Shown piece after piece: positions 30,196 through 40,529 of a stretch of 64,000 nt of DNA. Position 1 is the first letter of the stretch. Each line of letters opens with the position of its first letter. The position numbers were made by a program, and so were the translations under genes. The notes beneath the pieces were generated by a model. The model made no database searches, was not told the origin of the DNA, and saw only the letters and a program-made list of their open reading frames with translations. Source of the DNA: Gammaproteobacteria bacterium (GTDB lineage: Bacteria > Pseudomonadota > Gammaproteobacteria > Pseudomonadales > Azotimanducaceae); the NCBI GenBank assembly GCA_026706385.1, contig JAPOYV010000010.1, forward strand, positions 57,748 through 121,747, written 5' to 3'.

Positions 30196-30231
30196 ACGCA
30201 GCCTCGGGCGCTAGCCCGCCCGAGGCTGCGT
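30196..30231. terminator. 14-bp perfect hairpin after the TonB receptor gene
   Basis: ACGCAGCCTCGGGC (30196-30209) pairs perfectly with 30218-30231 across an 8-base loop, 9 bases after the receptor stop and 12 bases before the next gene. No U-tract follows, so it may stabilise the 3' end rather than terminate intrinsically. Confidence 0.6.
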
Positions 30232-30243
30232 AGCGCTTACCCG

Positions 30244-30897
30244 GTGCCCGATCTCAACCACTTCTGGGCGACACCGTTCTACCGTGGCGTGACCGACCAC
30301 GCCAAGGCGGATGCGCTTCGCGACTACATTCTCGGCAACGAGAAGGCCAGCCGCCGCAAGCGCGATTCGCCGCAGAATGCGCACCCGCAGGTTTTCGAGA
30401 GTGATTTCGACTTCCTCGACTGGCCGAGCCCGGTCACCGCGGATCTCAAGCAGATGCTCTACGGCCACCTCGGGAGCGTGGTGAAGAGTGCCAACGGCCT
30501 GGACGACGACGCCATGCGTCAACTGCGCTTCCACAACCACTGCTGGTTCCACATCACGCGCCGGGGCGGGTTCTTCCGTCAGCACAACCACCCGTTGGCG
30601 TCGTGGAGCCTCGTCTACTGCGTCGATCCCGGCGACGACGAACCGCCGAACGACTACGAGGCCGGCCACCTCGTGTTTCAAGACCCCCGGCAGACGGCGA
30701 GCATGTACCTCGACACGGCGAACCGCACGATGCGTCGCGAGTATTCGTTCGACGCCGTGCGCCTGCGGCCCGCGAAAGGCGACGTCCTGATCTTCCCCTC
30801 GTACATCCAGCACGCGGTGGAACCGTACGGCGGCGAGCGACCCCGGATCACGGTCGCGGCGAACTTCTGGTTTCAGACCTTCAAGGACACCCCATGA
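30244..30897 (+). CDS. Putative 2OG-Fe(II) oxygenase (TIGR02466-like)
   Basis: This 217-residue protein resembles the TIGR02466 family of putative 2-oxoglutarate/iron oxygenases. The N-terminus reads FWATPFYRG. A metal-site candidate HNHP (about residues 114-117) is followed by SLVYCVDPG. The distal His is in FPSYIQHAVEPYGGERPRITVAANFWF, where the Arg could bind 2-oxoglutarate. Start is GTG 30244. The following methyltransferase overlaps its stop by four bases, so the two are translationally coupled. The substrate is unknown. Confidence 0.7.
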   Translation: MPDLNHFWATPFYRGVTDHAKADALRDYILGNEKASRRKRDSPQNAHPQVFESDFDFLDWPSPVTADLKQMLYGHLGSVVKSANGLDDDAMRQLRFHNHCWFHITRRGGFFRQHNHPLASWSLVYCVDPGDDEPPNDYEAGHLVFQDPRQTASMYLDTANRTMRREYSFDAVRLRPAKGDVLIFPSYIQHAVEPYGGERPRITVAANFWFQTFKDTP

Positions 30898-31880
30898 GCG
30901 ACCGGCTGAGCGCCGCCCAGTGGAGCCGCTATTGGGAGAAGGGCACGATCACGACCTTCCACGGTCGCTTCGGCGAGAACTACGACGGGCCGGTGCGCGA
31001 CTTCTGGCACGGGTTGTTCGCAACGCTCCCGGGCGATGCGCGGATCGTCGACCTCGCCACCGGCAACGGCGCCGTCGCGTTGCTCGCGGCACAGTACAGC
31101 TACCGCCAAGGGAATACGTTCGAGATCGTCGGCGTCGACACGGCCGACATCGATCCCGCGCGCCAGTTCGCGGGCAAGGCCTACGCCCGGCACTTGCGTC
31201 GCATCCGGTTCCTCAAGAGAACGCCGGTAGACGCCACGACGCTTCCCGACAGTAGTCAGGACCTCGCTGCCAGCCAGTTCGGGATCGAATACGCCGAAAC
31301 GGCGACGACGGTCGCCGAAATCGCCCGGATCCTGAAACCTAGCAACGCCTGCTTCGCCGCGATGATCCACCATGCCGATTCCGCCATCGTCCGCCAGGCG
31401 AAGGACGGTATCGACCAGATCGTCGCCTGCGCGAAATCAGGCTTGCACGACGCGATCCGGGAACTCCATGCGCGATTGGACAAGCTCGCCAGCCGCGGCA
31501 AGGATCCCCAAGACGACGATCGCGCCAAGGCGCAACGCACAGCGATCAACGAAAACTTAAGCGCTCTCAATCGTGAAAGCACGCGTTTCCGCGATCCGGG
31601 GCAGATCGTGTACTACGTGGAGAATTCCATGGCGACGTTCAACCCGGACGTCTCGGGGGGGATGTCAGTCGAGGAGAAGCTCGCCATGCTCCGCCAGGTG
31701 AACGCCGAGACCGACGCCTACAAGCAGCGTATGCGGGATCTCATCTCGGCAGCACAGGACGACGCCGCGATCAGCGACCTAGTGGAACGCCTAGTGCGGT
31801 CCGGCTTCCGGATCGACAAGAACCAGCCGTTCGTGTTCGAAGGCGCGCACTTCTGCCAGGTGTTGACAGCGAGCCGATGA
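30894..31880 (+). CDS. SAM-dependent methyltransferase, class I
   Basis: This 328-residue protein has a Rossmann methyltransferase domain: motif I IVDLATGNGA at residues 51-60, an acidic motif II region (IVGVDTADID), and DSSQDLAASQFGIEYAE as the post-motif. A long helical charged insert (HARLDKLASRGKDPQDDDRAKAQRTA) interrupts the second half. Its ATG overlaps the stop of the oxygenase gene. The pair may modify one substrate, which is inference. It converges on rplQ, seven bases away. Confidence 0.8.
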   Translation: MSDRLSAAQWSRYWEKGTITTFHGRFGENYDGPVRDFWHGLFATLPGDARIVDLATGNGAVALLAAQYSYRQGNTFEIVGVDTADIDPARQFAGKAYARHLRRIRFLKRTPVDATTLPDSSQDLAASQFGIEYAETATTVAEIARILKPSNACFAAMIHHADSAIVRQAKDGIDQIVACAKSGLHDAIRELHARLDKLASRGKDPQDDDRAKAQRTAINENLSALNRESTRFRDPGQIVYYVENSMATFNPDVSGGMSVEEKLAMLRQVNAETDAYKQRMRDLISAAQDDAAISDLVERLVRSGFRIDKNQPFVFEGAHFCQVLTASR

Positions 31881-31887
31881 GGTCGCG

Positions 31888-32289
31888 CTAGGATTCGTCC
31901 TCGTCGTCGAACTCCTCGTCTTCCTCGGCCATTTCCCGGCCGACGAGTTCGATGAAGGCCACCGGCGCGGCGTCGCCATGGCGGTAGCCCGCCTTGAGGA
32001 TCCGCGTATAACCGCCGGGGCGCTCCTCGTAGCGCGGACCGAGCTCGGTGAACAGCTTCCCCACCGCGGCCTTGCTGCGCAGACGCGCGAACGCCAGGCG
32101 GCGGTTCGCCACCGTGTCGTTCTTGGCCAGGGTGATCAATGGCTCTGCGACGCGACGCAGTTCCTTCGCCTTCGGCACCGTGGTCTTGATGACCTCGTGC
32201 TCGATCAACGACGCGGCCATGTTCGAGAACATGGCCTTGCGGTGGGCGCTTGTGCGGTTCAGGTGGCGACCGCTCTTGCGATGTCTCAT
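31888..32289 (-). CDS. rplQ: 50S ribosomal protein L17
   Basis: L17 is a large-subunit protein near the exit-tunnel side. The 133-residue sequence starts [20 protein letters not shown], as expected, and ends the alpha operon after rpoA. Usual length is about 120-130. The last residues form an acidic tail ([12 protein letters not shown]), unusual for this basic protein. Confidence 0.97.
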   Translation of the reverse strand: MRHRKSGRHLNRTSAHRKAMFSNMAASLIEHEVIKTTVPKAKELRRVAEPLITLAKNDTVANRRLAFARLRSKAAVGKLFTELGPRYEERPGGYTRILKAGYRHGDAAPVAFIELVGREMAEEDEEFDDEDES

Positions 32290-32296
32290 GGTGCTA

Positions 32297-33289
32297 TCAG
32301 CCGATGGTGCCGCGGAGGTTCGAAGGCGGCCACTTCTCCAGCCGCATGCCGAGGCCTAGGCCCCGGTCGGCCAGGACTTCCTTGATTTCCGTGAGCGACT
32401 TCTTGCCGAGGTTCGGCGTTTTCAGCAGTTCCACCTCGGAGCGCTGAATCAGGTCGCCGATGTAGTAGATGTTCTCCGCCTTCAGGCAGTTCGCCGAACG
32501 CACCGTGAGTTCGAGGTCGTCCACGGGGCGCAGCAGGACGGGATCGACTTCGTCGCGCTTCTCGTCGACGACCGTCTCGCCCTCTTTGTCGAAGTCCACG
32601 AAGACCGCCAATTGCTGCTGCAGGATGGTCGCGGCCCGGCGGATCGCCTGTTCCGGATCGATGGTCCCGTTGGACTCGATATCGAGGATCAGCTTGTCCA
32701 GGTCGGTCCGCTGCTCCACGCGGGCGCTTTCCACCGCGTAGGCCACGCGCCGCATCGGGCTGTAGCTGGCGTCGAGCCGCAGCACGCCGATGGGTCGGGC
32801 CTCTTCCTCCTCTTCCACGCCGTATTCGACGGGCTGGTAGCCGCGACCCCGCGTGACCTTCGCCTCGATGGCGATCGCGCCGCGCTCGTTGAGCGTGCAG
32901 ATGACGTGGTCCGGGTTGGCGATCTCGACGTCGGCCGTCAACTGGAAGTCGCCCGCGACGACTTCGCCCGGACCGGTCCTCGAAAGCTGGATGCTTGCGG
33001 AGTCGCCCTGGTGCAACTTCACCGCGATGCCCTTGAGGTTGAGCAGCACGTCGATGACGTCCTCGCGGACACCTTCCATCGGTGCGTATTCGTGCTCGAC
33101 GCCGTCGATCTGGACCTCGGTGATGGCACTTCCCGGCATCGACGACAACAGGATGCGGCGCAGCGTATTGCCCAGGGTGTGGCCGAAACCGCGCTCCAAG
33201 GGCTCGAGCGTGACGCGGGCATGCGTATTGCTCACATCGTCCACAACGATGCGTCGCGGGGTCAGGAATTCGGTCGCCGACTGTGGCAT
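32297..33289 (-). CDS. rpoA: DNA-directed RNA polymerase subunit alpha
   Basis: RpoA dimerises to start RNA polymerase assembly. This 330-residue protein has the N-terminal assembly domain ([40 protein letters not shown]). A linker leads to the C-terminal DNA- and activator-binding domain ([48 protein letters not shown]). It lies between rpsD and rplQ in the alpha operon. Confidence 0.98.
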   Translation of the reverse strand: MPQSATEFLTPRRIVVDDVSNTHARVTLEPLERGFGHTLGNTLRRILLSSMPGSAITEVQIDGVEHEYAPMEGVREDVIDVLLNLKGIAVKLHQGDSASIQLSRTGPGEVVAGDFQLTADVEIANPDHVICTLNERGAIAIEAKVTRGRGYQPVEYGVEEEEEARPIGVLRLDASYSPMRRVAYAVESARVEQRTDLDKLILDIESNGTIDPEQAIRRAATILQQQLAVFVDFDKEGETVVDEKRDEVDPVLLRPVDDLELTVRSANCLKAENIYYIGDLIQRSEVELLKTPNLGKKSLTEIKEVLADRGLGLGMRLEKWPPSNLRGTIG

Positions 33290-33334
33290 TGACGTTCCTC
33301 CAGTTGAACGAAAGTTGGCTTTGTGCGTTGGCGC

Positions 33335-33958
33335 TTACTTCGAGTACAACTCGACGATGAGGTTCTCGTTGATTTCACGGGGAAGCTCACTGCGGTCGGG
33401 ATCGCGCTTGTACACCCCGGACATCTGATCCGAGTCGACTTCGACCCACTCGACGGCCTCGCGCTGACTGGCAAGATCAAGCGCCTGGCGGATGCGCAAC
33501 TGGCCGCGCGATGCTTCGCGCACCGTAACCGTGTCATCCGGGGCCACCTGGTAGGAGGGGACGTTGACCGTCGCGCCGTTAACCAAGATGGCCTTGTGCG
33601 AGACCAATTGCCGGCTCTCGGCGCGCGTGCAGCCGTAGCCCATCCGATAGACCACGTTGTCGAGGCGCCGCTCCAAGAGGCGCAGGAGATTGTCTCCCGT
33701 CGCGCCCTTCTGCCGATCGGCGGTCTTGTAGTAGTTGCGGAACTGTCGTTCGAGCACACCGTAGAACCGGCGCACCTTCTGCTTTTCCCGCAGCTGCACG
33801 GCGTAGTCCTTCGGCTTTTGCCGCCGCGCCGCGCCGTGCTGGCCGGGTATCGTGTCGGCGCGGCATTTCGAGTCCAACGGTCGCACGCCGCTTTTCAGGA
33901 ACAGGTCCGTTCCTTCGCGGCGCGACAGCTTCAGTTTCGGTCCTAGATATCTGCCCAT
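33335..33958 (-). CDS. rpsD: 30S ribosomal protein S4
   Basis: S4 nucleates 30S assembly and in E. coli represses the alpha operon. The 207-residue protein starts [23 protein letters not shown] and has the S4 RNA-binding domain ([42 protein letters not shown]). Its length is normal. It lies between rpsK and rpoA. Confidence 0.98.
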   Translation of the reverse strand: MGRYLGPKLKLSRREGTDLFLKSGVRPLDSKCRADTIPGQHGAARRQKPKDYAVQLREKQKVRRFYGVLERQFRNYYKTADRQKGATGDNLLRLLERRLDNVVYRMGYGCTRAESRQLVSHKAILVNGATVNVPSYQVAPDDTVTVREASRGQLRIRQALDLASQREAVEWVEVDSDQMSGVYKRDPDRSELPREINENLIVELYSK

Positions 33959-33988
33959 TGCGTGCTCTGTCTGTGTTTGCCAAGAGGC

Positions 33989-34372
33989 TTAGACGCGCCG
34001 TCGCTTCGGTGGCCGGCAACCGTTGTGCGGAATCGGCGTGACGTCGGAGATGCTGTTGATCTTCAAGCCGGCCGCATTCATGGCGCGGACGGACGACTCG
34101 CGTCCCAGTCCCGGCCCCTTCACGTACACGTCCACGCTGCGCATGCCGTACTGCTCGATGGCGTTGGTGGCCGCCCGTTCGGACGCCACCTGCGCCGCGA
34201 ACGCGGTGCTCTTGCGGGAGCCGCGGTAGCCCGAGCCGCCCGCCGTCGCCCAACACAGCGCATTCCCCTGCCGGTCGGTGATGGTGATGATGGTGTTGTT
34301 GAACGACGCATGGACATGTGCAACGCCATCGGTGACGACGCGCTTGGCCTTTCTGCGGGTCGGTTCTGCCAT
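33989..34372 (-). CDS. rpsK: 30S ribosomal protein S11
   Basis: S11 lies on the platform of the small subunit near the E site. The 127-residue protein includes [45 protein letters not shown] and ends CRPPKRRRV, as in other bacteria. It is 11 bases downstream of rpsM. Confidence 0.98.
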   Translation of the reverse strand: MAEPTRRKAKRVVTDGVAHVHASFNNTIITITDRQGNALCWATAGGSGYRGSRKSTAFAAQVASERAATNAIEQYGMRSVDVYVKGPGLGRESSVRAMNAAGLKINSISDVTPIPHNGCRPPKRRRV

Positions 34373-34383
34373 GGAAGGTTGTC

Positions 34384-34740
34384 CTATTTCCTGATCGGCT
34401 TCGGCGGCCCCTTGCGGGTGCGCGCATTGTTGTGTGTGCGTTGCCCGTTCACCGGCAGTCCCCGCCGGTGACGCATGCCCTTGTAGCAGCCGAGGTCCAT
34501 CAAGCGCTTCACGTTGAGTTGGACCTCGCGACGCAGGTCACCTTCGATGTTGAGCTTGGCGACTTCGGCGCGTAGAGCGTCGAGCTTGTCCTCGCCAAGC
34601 GAGCCGAGATTGACCTCCGGATCGACGCCCACGGCACCGCACAAAGTCCTCGCGGTCGTCCGGCCGATCCCGTAGATGTACGTCAGCGACACCCCCGCAT
34701 GCTTGTTGTCGGGAATGTTGATGCCTGCGATTCGAGCCAT
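34384..34740 (-). CDS. rpsM: 30S ribosomal protein S13
   Basis: S13 contacts the large subunit and P-site tRNA. The 118-residue protein starts [30 protein letters not shown] and ends [20 protein letters not shown]. It is the first gene of the alpha operon proper, downstream of rpmJ by about 44 bases. Confidence 0.98.
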   Translation of the reverse strand: MARIAGINIPDNKHAGVSLTYIYGIGRTTARTLCGAVGVDPEVNLGSLGEDKLDALRAEVAKLNIEGDLRREVQLNVKRLMDLGCYKGMRHRRGLPVNGQRTHNNARTRKGPPKPIRK

Positions 34741-34784
34741 TTCTTCTCCTCTGTCTCGGCGCCCGCCGGCGCAAGGCGACGCGC

Positions 34785-34901
34785 CTAGCCCTGACGCTGC
34801 TTATGCCGGGGTTCGGCGCTGCAGATCACCCGCACGACACCGTTGCGCCGCACGATCTTGCAGTTGCGGCACATCTTCTTGACCGATGCCCTGACCTTCA
34901 T
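34785..34901 (-). CDS. rpmJ: 50S ribosomal protein L36 (zinc-binding form)
   Basis: A 38-residue protein beginning [21 protein letters not shown]. The zinc ligands Cys11, Cys14, Cys27 and His33 are all present, so this is the C+ form. It lies between secY and rpsM, its standard position. Confidence 0.95.
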   Translation of the reverse strand: MKVRASVKKMCRNCKIVRRNGVVRVICSAEPRHKQRQG

Positions 34902-34936
34902 TGCTTGATCTCCGTAGCCGTTCTAGCCCGGCGGCC

Positions 34937-36313
34937 TTAACGCCTGCGCCCCTTCGAACCTCGTCCGCCGCCGCCCACGCCTGTACGTCCGGCACGACCG
35001 TAGGAACGCAAGTTCGACTTCTCCATCAGCTTCGCGTACTGGCTGGACATCATGTGCTGCTGCACTTGCGACATGAAGTCCATGGACACCACGACGACGA
35101 TCAAGAGCGCGGTACCACCAAGCTGCATCGTGACGTTGAAAGCCACCACCATGAACTCCGGCAGCAGGCACACCGAAGCGACGTACAACGACCCGAACAT
35201 GGTCAGCCGCGTGATCACGTCGTCGAGGTAGGACGCCGTCTGCTGGCCAGGCCGGATGCCAGGGACGTAAGCGCCTTGGCGCTTGAGATTATCCGCGATT
35301 TCCTTCGGGTCCATCATGATCGCGGTATAGAAGAAACTGAAGAAGATGATCCCGCCGGCGAACATCAGGATGTACAGCGGCTGGCCCGGGGAGAGCACCA
35401 GCGCGATGTCCTGCAGCCAGCCCATATTCGGGGCCTGGCCGAACCATTGCGCCATCGACGCCGGTGCGAGCAGTAGGCTGGAGGCGAAAATCGCCGGAAT
35501 GACGCCGGCCATGTTGATCTTGAACGGCAGCGGCGTGCTCTGCGGCTGGTAGACGCGACGCCCTTGCTGACGCTTCGCGTAGTTCACCGTGATGCGCCGC
35601 TGGCCGCTCTCGACGAAGACCACGAAGCCGACGATGAGTACGCCGATCAGTGCCACGGCGAGCAACGCGACGATGTTGATGTCGCCTTGCCGCGCCGCCT
35701 CGAACGACTGTCCGACCGCGCCCGGGAACCCCGATACGATGCCGGCGAAGATCAACAGGGAGATGCCGTTGCCGACACCCCTTTCGGTGATCTGTTCGCC
35801 GAGCCACATCATGAACAGCGCGCCGGCCACTAGGGTGACGATCGCCACGAAGTAGAAGTTGAACGTCGCGGCGAACGCGAGCCCCTGCCCCGCCAGCGTG
35901 CCGGTCAGGGCACTCCCCTGGATCAGGGCAATCAGTAGCGTCCCGTAGCGCGTGTACTGCGTGATCTTGCGCCGGCCGGCCTGCCCCTCCTTGCGGAGCT
36001 GGTTCAGCGTCGGGTACATCATCGTCATAAGGTTCATGATGATGCTGGAGGTGATGTAGGGCATGACCCCCAGGGCGAGGATGCTCATCCGTTCCAGCGC
36101 GCCGCCCGAGAACATGTTGAACAGATCCAGGACGCCGCCCTGGTTGGCGTCGAACAGGTTGCGCAACTGGTCCGGATCGATCCCCGGAACCGGGATGTGT
36201 GTGCCGATTCGGTAGACCAGGAGCGCAAACAGCACGAACAGCAGCCGCGAGCGCAGCTCCGACAAGCTGCCCCCGCTGCGCATTCCTGGCAATGCCGATG
36301 CTGCTGTTGCCAC
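34937..36313 (-). CDS. secY: Protein translocase subunit SecY
   Basis: SecY forms the protein-conducting channel of the inner membrane. This 458-residue protein has ten membrane segments. Conserved features include [47 protein letters not shown] text at segment 2, and [19 protein letters not shown]. The cytosolic SecA/ribosome loop is [25 protein letters not shown]. Start GTG 36313 is chosen because GGGAG lies six bases upstream and the product begins just before the family's N-terminus. The tail is Gly/Arg-rich. Confidence 0.97.
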   Translation of the reverse strand: MATAASALPGMRSGGSLSELRSRLLFVLFALLVYRIGTHIPVPGIDPDQLRNLFDANQGGVLDLFNMFSGGALERMSILALGVMPYITSSIIMNLMTMMYPTLNQLRKEGQAGRRKITQYTRYGTLLIALIQGSALTGTLAGQGLAFAATFNFYFVAIVTLVAGALFMMWLGEQITERGVGNGISLLIFAGIVSGFPGAVGQSFEAARQGDINIVALLAVALIGVLIVGFVVFVESGQRRITVNYAKRQQGRRVYQPQSTPLPFKINMAGVIPAIFASSLLLAPASMAQWFGQAPNMGWLQDIALVLSPGQPLYILMFAGGIIFFSFFYTAIMMDPKEIADNLKRQGAYVPGIRPGQQTASYLDDVITRLTMFGSLYVASVCLLPEFMVVAFNVTMQLGGTALLIVVVVSMDFMSQVQQHMMSSQYAKLMEKSNLRSYGRAGRTGVGGGGRGSKGRRR

Positions 36314-36350
36314 GCTCTTCTCCCGGCTACCTGGGCTGAGCCACCGCGCC

Positions 36351-36809
36351 CTACGAGGCGCCGTCCGGCCCGGCGACCGTACCGCCGGCCTTCTCGATGG
36401 CGGCCGCGGCACCCTTGGACACGGCGACGCCGCGCACGGTCACCGCAACCGCCACGTCCCCGGACAGGAACACCCTGGCCCGAGTCATGTTCTTGCGGAC
36501 GATCCCAGCCGCTTTCAAGGCCGCAAGGTCGACCACACCGTCCTTGGCCGCGCGGGCCAATTCCGAGGTGCGCACCTCCGCCGTTTTCTGGCCGATGCCG
36601 GATCGGAACCCGAACGCCGGAATGCGTTGCTGGAGGGGCAATTGGCCACCTTCGAACCCGGGGCGGATGTTGCCGCCGGAACGCGCCTTCTGCCCCTTGT
36701 GGCCACGGCCGCAGGTCTTCCCGCCGCCAGCCGAGATCCCCCGGCCGAGCCGCTTCTTGCCGTGCTTGCTGCCCTTGGCGGGAGAGAGATCGTTCAGTCG
36801 CGCTGTCAT
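36351..36809 (-). CDS. rplO: 50S ribosomal protein L15
   Basis: L15 is a late-assembling large-subunit protein. The 152-residue protein has the Gly-rich N-terminus ([39 protein letters not shown]) and [18 protein letters not shown]. It overlaps rpmD by four bases and precedes secY. Confidence 0.98.
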   Translation of the reverse strand: MTARLNDLSPAKGSKHGKKRLGRGISAGGGKTCGRGHKGQKARSGGNIRPGFEGGQLPLQQRIPAFGFRSGIGQKTAEVRTSELARAAKDGVVDLAALKAAGIVRKNMTRARVFLSGDVAVAVTVRGVAVSKGAAAAIEKAGGTVAGPDGAS

Positions 36810-37051
36810 GAGCCGCCATCCTCACCGTTCGAGGCGTCGGCTTCCGGCACCTCGGTCTCCGACGCATCAACGTCCAACAGGTAGCGGACCTTGTCGATCA
36901 TGCCGCGTACGGCCGGCGTGTCCTCGAGCTCACGACGCGAGCCGATGCGCCGTAGTCCCAGGCCGATCAGGCAGGCGCGATGCTTCGGCAAGCGCCCCGA
37001 CGGCGACTTGACGAGGGTTACGGTCACGGTCCTGTGCGTCGTTTGCGCCAT
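36806..37051 (-). CDS. rpmD: 50S ribosomal protein L30 with acidic C-terminal extension
   Basis: The N-terminal ~60 residues match L30 ([53 protein letters not shown]). The protein is 81 residues, about 20 longer than usual. The extra end is acidic and low-complexity ([19 protein letters not shown]). ATG 37051 starts the L30 homology. It sits between rpsE and rplO. Confidence 0.95.
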   Translation of the reverse strand: MAQTTHRTVTVTLVKSPSGRLPKHRACLIGLGLRRIGSRRELEDTPAVRGMIDKVRYLLDVDASETEVPEADASNGEDGGS

Positions 37052-37056
37052 GAGGC

Positions 37057-37560
37057 TCAAGCCGAGATTTCCGCGAGCGTCTTGCCGCGCTTGGCCGCGA
37101 CCATCTGCGGCGACTGCATGCTTGTGAGCGCATTGAACGTGGCATGCACCACGTTCACGGGCCGCGTCGAGCCGTAGCACTTCGCCAACACGTTGCGGAC
37201 GCCAGCGCACTCCAGCACGGCGCGCATCTTGTCGCCCGCGATGATGCCGGTGCCCTCGGAGGCCGGCTGCATGTAGATGGTCGACGCGCCGTAGCTCTCC
37301 TTGACCGGGTACCAGATCGTGGTGCCGTTCAGCTCCACGTCCACCATGTCGCGCCGCGCCGCTTCCATCGCCTTCTGGATGGCGGCGGGAGTCTCCCGCG
37401 CCTTGCCGCGACCGAAGCCGACCCGGCCCTCGCCGTCGCCGACCACCGCCAAGGCGGTGACGCCGCGCTGCCGGCCGCCTTTGACCACCTTGGCGACGTA
37501 GTTGATCTGGACGAGTTTCTCGACCAGACCTTCTTCTTCGATTTGCTCCGAGTATGCCAT
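37057..37560 (-). CDS. rpsE: 30S ribosomal protein S5
   Basis: S5 maintains decoding accuracy. This 167-residue protein has the double-stranded-RNA-binding domain ([41 protein letters not shown]) with the KGGR loop intact, where spectinomycin-resistance changes occur. The C-terminal domain follows ([27 protein letters not shown]). It lies between rplR and rpmD. Confidence 0.98.
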   Translation of the reverse strand: MAYSEQIEEEGLVEKLVQINYVAKVVKGGRQRGVTALAVVGDGEGRVGFGRGKARETPAAIQKAMEAARRDMVDVELNGTTIWYPVKESYGASTIYMQPASEGTGIIAGDKMRAVLECAGVRNVLAKCYGSTRPVNVVHATFNALTSMQSPQMVAAKRGKTLAEISA

Positions 37561-37582
37561 TCGCCTAATGCCGGTAAGTGAT

Positions 37583-37963
37583 TTAGAACTTCAGTCCGCC
37601 AGCTCGCGCCGCGTCGGCCAGCGCCTTCACGCGGCCGTGGTACTTGTAGCCTGACCGGTCGAACGCCACCGTATCGACGCCAGCGGCCACCGATCGCTCG
37701 GCGACCAACTGCCCAACCGCCGTCGCACCCGCCACGTTCCCGGCGTCCCCCGCGTCGAGGACGCTGCCGCGCAACGCCTTGTCCAACGTCGAGGCCTGCG
37801 CGACGATCCGGTGCGAGTCGCCGTTGCCGACGATCACCTGGGCGTAGATGTGGCGTGGCGTGCGGTGCACGGTCAGGCGCGCCGCATGCAACTCAAGGAT
37901 CTTCATCCGCGTCCGCTTGGCGCGGCGGAGTCGATCCTGCCTCTTGTCGCGTCGCTTCTCCAT
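37583..37963 (-). CDS. rplR: 50S ribosomal protein L18
   Basis: L18 binds 5S rRNA. The 126-residue protein has the basic N-terminus ([22 protein letters not shown]), the [16 protein letters not shown] core and the family ending [26 protein letters not shown]. It lies between rplF and rpsE. Confidence 0.97.
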   Translation of the reverse strand: MEKRRDKRQDRLRRAKRTRMKILELHAARLTVHRTPRHIYAQVIVGNGDSHRIVAQASTLDKALRGSVLDAGDAGNVAGATAVGQLVAERSVAAGVDTVAFDRSGYKYHGRVKALADAARAGGLKF

Positions 37964-37971
37964 GGTCTTAG

Positions 37972-38517
37972 TTACTTCTTCTTCCCTTCCTTGCGGCGCA
38001 CACGCTCATCCGCGTAGCGCACGCCCTTTCCCTTGTACGGTTCCGGCGGCCGAACGCCGCGGATTTCCGCCGCCACTTGGCCGACAAGCTGCTTGTCGAT
38101 GCCGCTGACGACGATCTCCGTCTGCGACGCCGTCCGCGCTTCAATGCCTTCCGGGAGCGCGTAGTTCACCGGGTGTGACAGCCCGAGCTGCAGGTTGAGC
38201 TGACGGCCACGGGCCTGGGCCCGATAGCCCACGCCGACCAGTTCGAGCTTCCGCTCGAAGCCCACGGAGACGCCGGTCACCATGTTGCTGACCAGCGAGC
38301 GCGTCGTGCCCACGAGCGACTTCGCCGCGCGGGAGCCCGACCGTGGCGCGAACTTCACGAGGCCGTCTTCCATGTGCACAGCGACTTCAGCGGCGACGTC
38401 CAACGCCAGCGTGCCCTTGCTGCCCTTCACGGTGACCCTCGATGACCCGCCGTTCGGCTCGACGACCACATCCACGCCGTCCGGCACGGTGACGGGGTTC
38501 TTGCCGATTCGTGACAC
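37972..38517 (-). CDS. rplF: 50S ribosomal protein L6
   Basis: L6 lies near the GTPase centre. The 181-residue protein begins [17 protein letters not shown], has the duplicated L6 fold, and ends with the conserved [30 protein letters not shown]. It lies between rpsH and rplR. Confidence 0.98.
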   Translation of the reverse strand: MSRIGKNPVTVPDGVDVVVEPNGGSSRVTVKGSKGTLALDVAAEVAVHMEDGLVKFAPRSGSRAAKSLVGTTRSLVSNMVTGVSVGFERKLELVGVGYRAQARGRQLNLQLGLSHPVNYALPEGIEARTASQTEIVVSGIDKQLVGQVAAEIRGVRPPEPYKGKGVRYADERVRRKEGKKK

Positions 38518-38550
38518 TTGCTTAACTCCGTTGCTCGACCGAACCAGGTT

Positions 38551-38943
38551 CTAAAACACCGTGCACAGGACTTCGCCGCCAACTTGCTGGCGGCGGGCGG
38601 CCCGATCGGACATCACGCCTTGATTGGTGCTGATGATCGCCACGCCCAAGCCACCGCGTACCTCCGGCAACTCGTCAGCCGGCTTGTAGATCCGCAGCCC
38701 CGGACGGCTCACGCGATTCAGTTCCGCGATGACCGGCTCGCCTTCGAAATAGCGCAAGGACACGGTGAGTTCAGGCTTCTTGTCCCCATCGACGCGGAAC
38801 CCGCCGATGTAGCCCTCGTCCTCGAGGACGCGGCAAATCGCCTTCTTGAGGCGCGAACTGGGCATGGTTACGGCATCATGACGCGCCTTCTGCGCGTTCC
38901 TGAGCCGCGTCAGTAGATCGGCGATCGGATCCTGCATGCTCAT
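38551..38943 (-). CDS. rpsH: 30S ribosomal protein S8
   Basis: S8 binds central-domain 16S rRNA and in E. coli represses the spc operon. The 130-residue protein begins [22 protein letters not shown] (start ATG 38943) and ends [26 protein letters not shown]. It overlaps nothing and follows rpsN by five bases. Confidence 0.98.
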   Translation of the reverse strand: MSMQDPIADLLTRLRNAQKARHDAVTMPSSRLKKAICRVLEDEGYIGGFRVDGDKKPELTVSLRYFEGEPVIAELNRVSRPGLRIYKPADELPEVRGGLGVAIISTNQGVMSDRAARRQQVGGEVLCTVF

Positions 38944-38948
38944 CCGAC

Positions 38949-39254
38949 TCACCAACTCGCCTTGACCAAGCCGGGCACGTCGCCGCGCATGGCGGCCTCG
39001 CGCAGCTTGTTCCGCCCGAGACCGAACTTCCGGTACACGCCCCGCGGGCGGCCGGTTTCGGCGCAGCGCCGTCGCAACCGCACGGGCGACGCGTTGCGCG
39101 GCAGCTTTTGAAGCTGGAGCTGCGCTTGCCAGCGTTCGTCGTCCGACGCGCTGCGGTCGGCAACGATCCGCTTCAACTCAGCGCGCTTGGCCGCGTATTT
39201 CGCGACGATCTTCTCGCGCTTCTTTTCACGTTCGATAATCGAGAGTTTCGCCAT
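38949..39254 (-). CDS. rpsN: 30S ribosomal protein S14 (zinc-free form)
   Basis: The 101-residue protein is the long C-minus form without a zinc-binding Cys motif. It starts [24 protein letters not shown] and ends with [38 protein letters not shown]. It lies between rplE and rpsH. Confidence 0.98.
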   Translation of the reverse strand: MAKLSIIEREKKREKIVAKYAAKRAELKRIVADRSASDDERWQAQLQLQKLPRNASPVRLRRRCAETGRPRGVYRKFGLGRNKLREAAMRGDVPGLVKASW

Positions 39255-39259
39255 GGATA

Positions 39260-39799
39260 TCAGTTCCGAAACGGAAAGTTGAAGGCCTTGAGCAAAGCGA
39301 GGCCCTGTTCGTCGTTGACCGCCGTCGTGGTGATGGTGATGTCCAGCCCACGAATCTTGTCGATCTTGTCGTAGTCGATCTCCGGGAAGTTGATCTGCTC
39401 CGCGATGCCCATCGAGAAGTTGCCCCGGCCGTCGAAGGACCTTGGATTCAGGCCCCGGAAATCCCGCATCCGCGGGATCGCGATGCTGATCAGGCGCTCG
39501 ACGAACTCGTACATGCGCATCCGCCGCAGCGTGACCTTGCAGCCGATGGGGAAACCCTCGCGAATCTTGAAGCCCGCTTCGGACTTGCGTGCCCGCGTCA
39601 CCACCGGACGCTGACCCGCGATGAGCGTCAAGTCGTCGATGGCGCTGTCCATGATCTTGCGATCGCCGACGGCCTCGCCAACGCCCATGTTAAGCGTGAC
39701 CTTCGACAACCGGGGCGCCGCCATCGGTGAGGACAAGGCGAACTGCTCCATCAGCGCAGGCCGGATGTCGTCCACGTATCTTTGCCGCAAATCGGACAC
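39260..39799 (-). CDS. rplE: 50S ribosomal protein L5
   Basis: L5 binds 5S rRNA and contacts P-site tRNA. This 179-residue protein matches the family ([57 protein letters not shown]) and ends [11 protein letters not shown]. Start is GTG 39799, giving the usual length; the rplX stop is one base upstream. Confidence 0.97.
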   Translation of the reverse strand: MSDLRQRYVDDIRPALMEQFALSSPMAAPRLSKVTLNMGVGEAVGDRKIMDSAIDDLTLIAGQRPVVTRARKSEAGFKIREGFPIGCKVTLRRMRMYEFVERLISIAIPRMRDFRGLNPRSFDGRGNFSMGIAEQINFPEIDYDKIDKIRGLDITITTTAVNDEQGLALLKAFNFPFRN

Positions 39800-39800
39800 G

Positions 39801-40115
39801 TCACTCGTCCACGGGTGTATTGGTCGATTTGAAGTAGCGCACGCGCTTGCCGTCTTCCGTCCGGATGGCCACACGGTCGGCCTTCTCGGTCTCCGGGTTG
39901 AACAAGGCCACGTTGGACACCGCGATGGGTGCCTCGATGTCGCGGATACCGCCGGGCTCGTTGATCTGCGGGTTCGCGCGCACGTGCTTCTTGACCATGT
40001 TGATCCCGGAGACCAGCAGCCTGGCATCCGATACCACGTTCACGACAGCGCCCCGCTTGCCGCGGTCCCGCCCCGCGATCACGATCACCTCGTCGTCTTT
40101 TCGTATCTTGCGCAT
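39801..40115 (-). CDS. rplX: 50S ribosomal protein L24
   Basis: L24 is an assembly initiator of the large subunit. The 104-residue protein has the KOW motif ([39 protein letters not shown]) and [17 protein letters not shown]. Start ATG 40115 matches family N-termini ([10 protein letters not shown]). Confidence 0.97.
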   Translation of the reverse strand: MRKIRKDDEVIVIAGRDRGKRGAVVNVVSDARLLVSGINMVKKHVRANPQINEPGGIRDIEAPIAVSNVALFNPETEKADRVAIRTEDGKRVRYFKSTNTPVDE

Positions 40116-40134
40116 GAGTAGACCGCCTAAGCCC

Positions 40135-40503
40135 CTAGAGCACTTCCGGCGCAAGCGAGATGATGCGCATGAAGTTCTCCGTGCGCAGTTCGCGCGTCAC
40201 GGGTCCGAAGATCCGCGTTCCCACGGGTTGCAGGGCACCCGTCAACAGTACGGCGGCGTTCTCGTCGAAGCGGATCAGCGAGCCATCCGCCCGGCGTACG
40301 CCGCGCTTCGTGCGCACGACGACCGCATTCATCACTTGGCCCTTGCGCACGCGACCGCGCGGAATGGCCTCCTTGACGGTGACCTTGACGACGTCGCCGA
40401 TGCCGGCGTAGCGCCGATGTGAGCCGCCGAGGACCTTGATGCACTGCACGCGGCGCGCGCCGCTGTTGTCGGCGATGTCGAGCATTGTTTCGGCTTGAAT
40501 CAT
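40135..40503 (-). CDS. rplN: 50S ribosomal protein L14
   Basis: L14 contacts the small subunit and is the docking site for RsfS, encoded elsewhere in this window. The 122-residue protein begins [27 protein letters not shown] and ends [11 protein letters not shown], full length. It follows rpsQ by 26 bases. Confidence 0.98.
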   Translation of the reverse strand: MIQAETMLDIADNSGARRVQCIKVLGGSHRRYAGIGDVVKVTVKEAIPRGRVRKGQVMNAVVVRTKRGVRRADGSLIRFDENAAVLLTGALQPVGTRIFGPVTRELRTENFMRIISLAPEVL

Positions 40504-40529
40504 CTATTTGCGCCTTCTCAACGCCGCCT

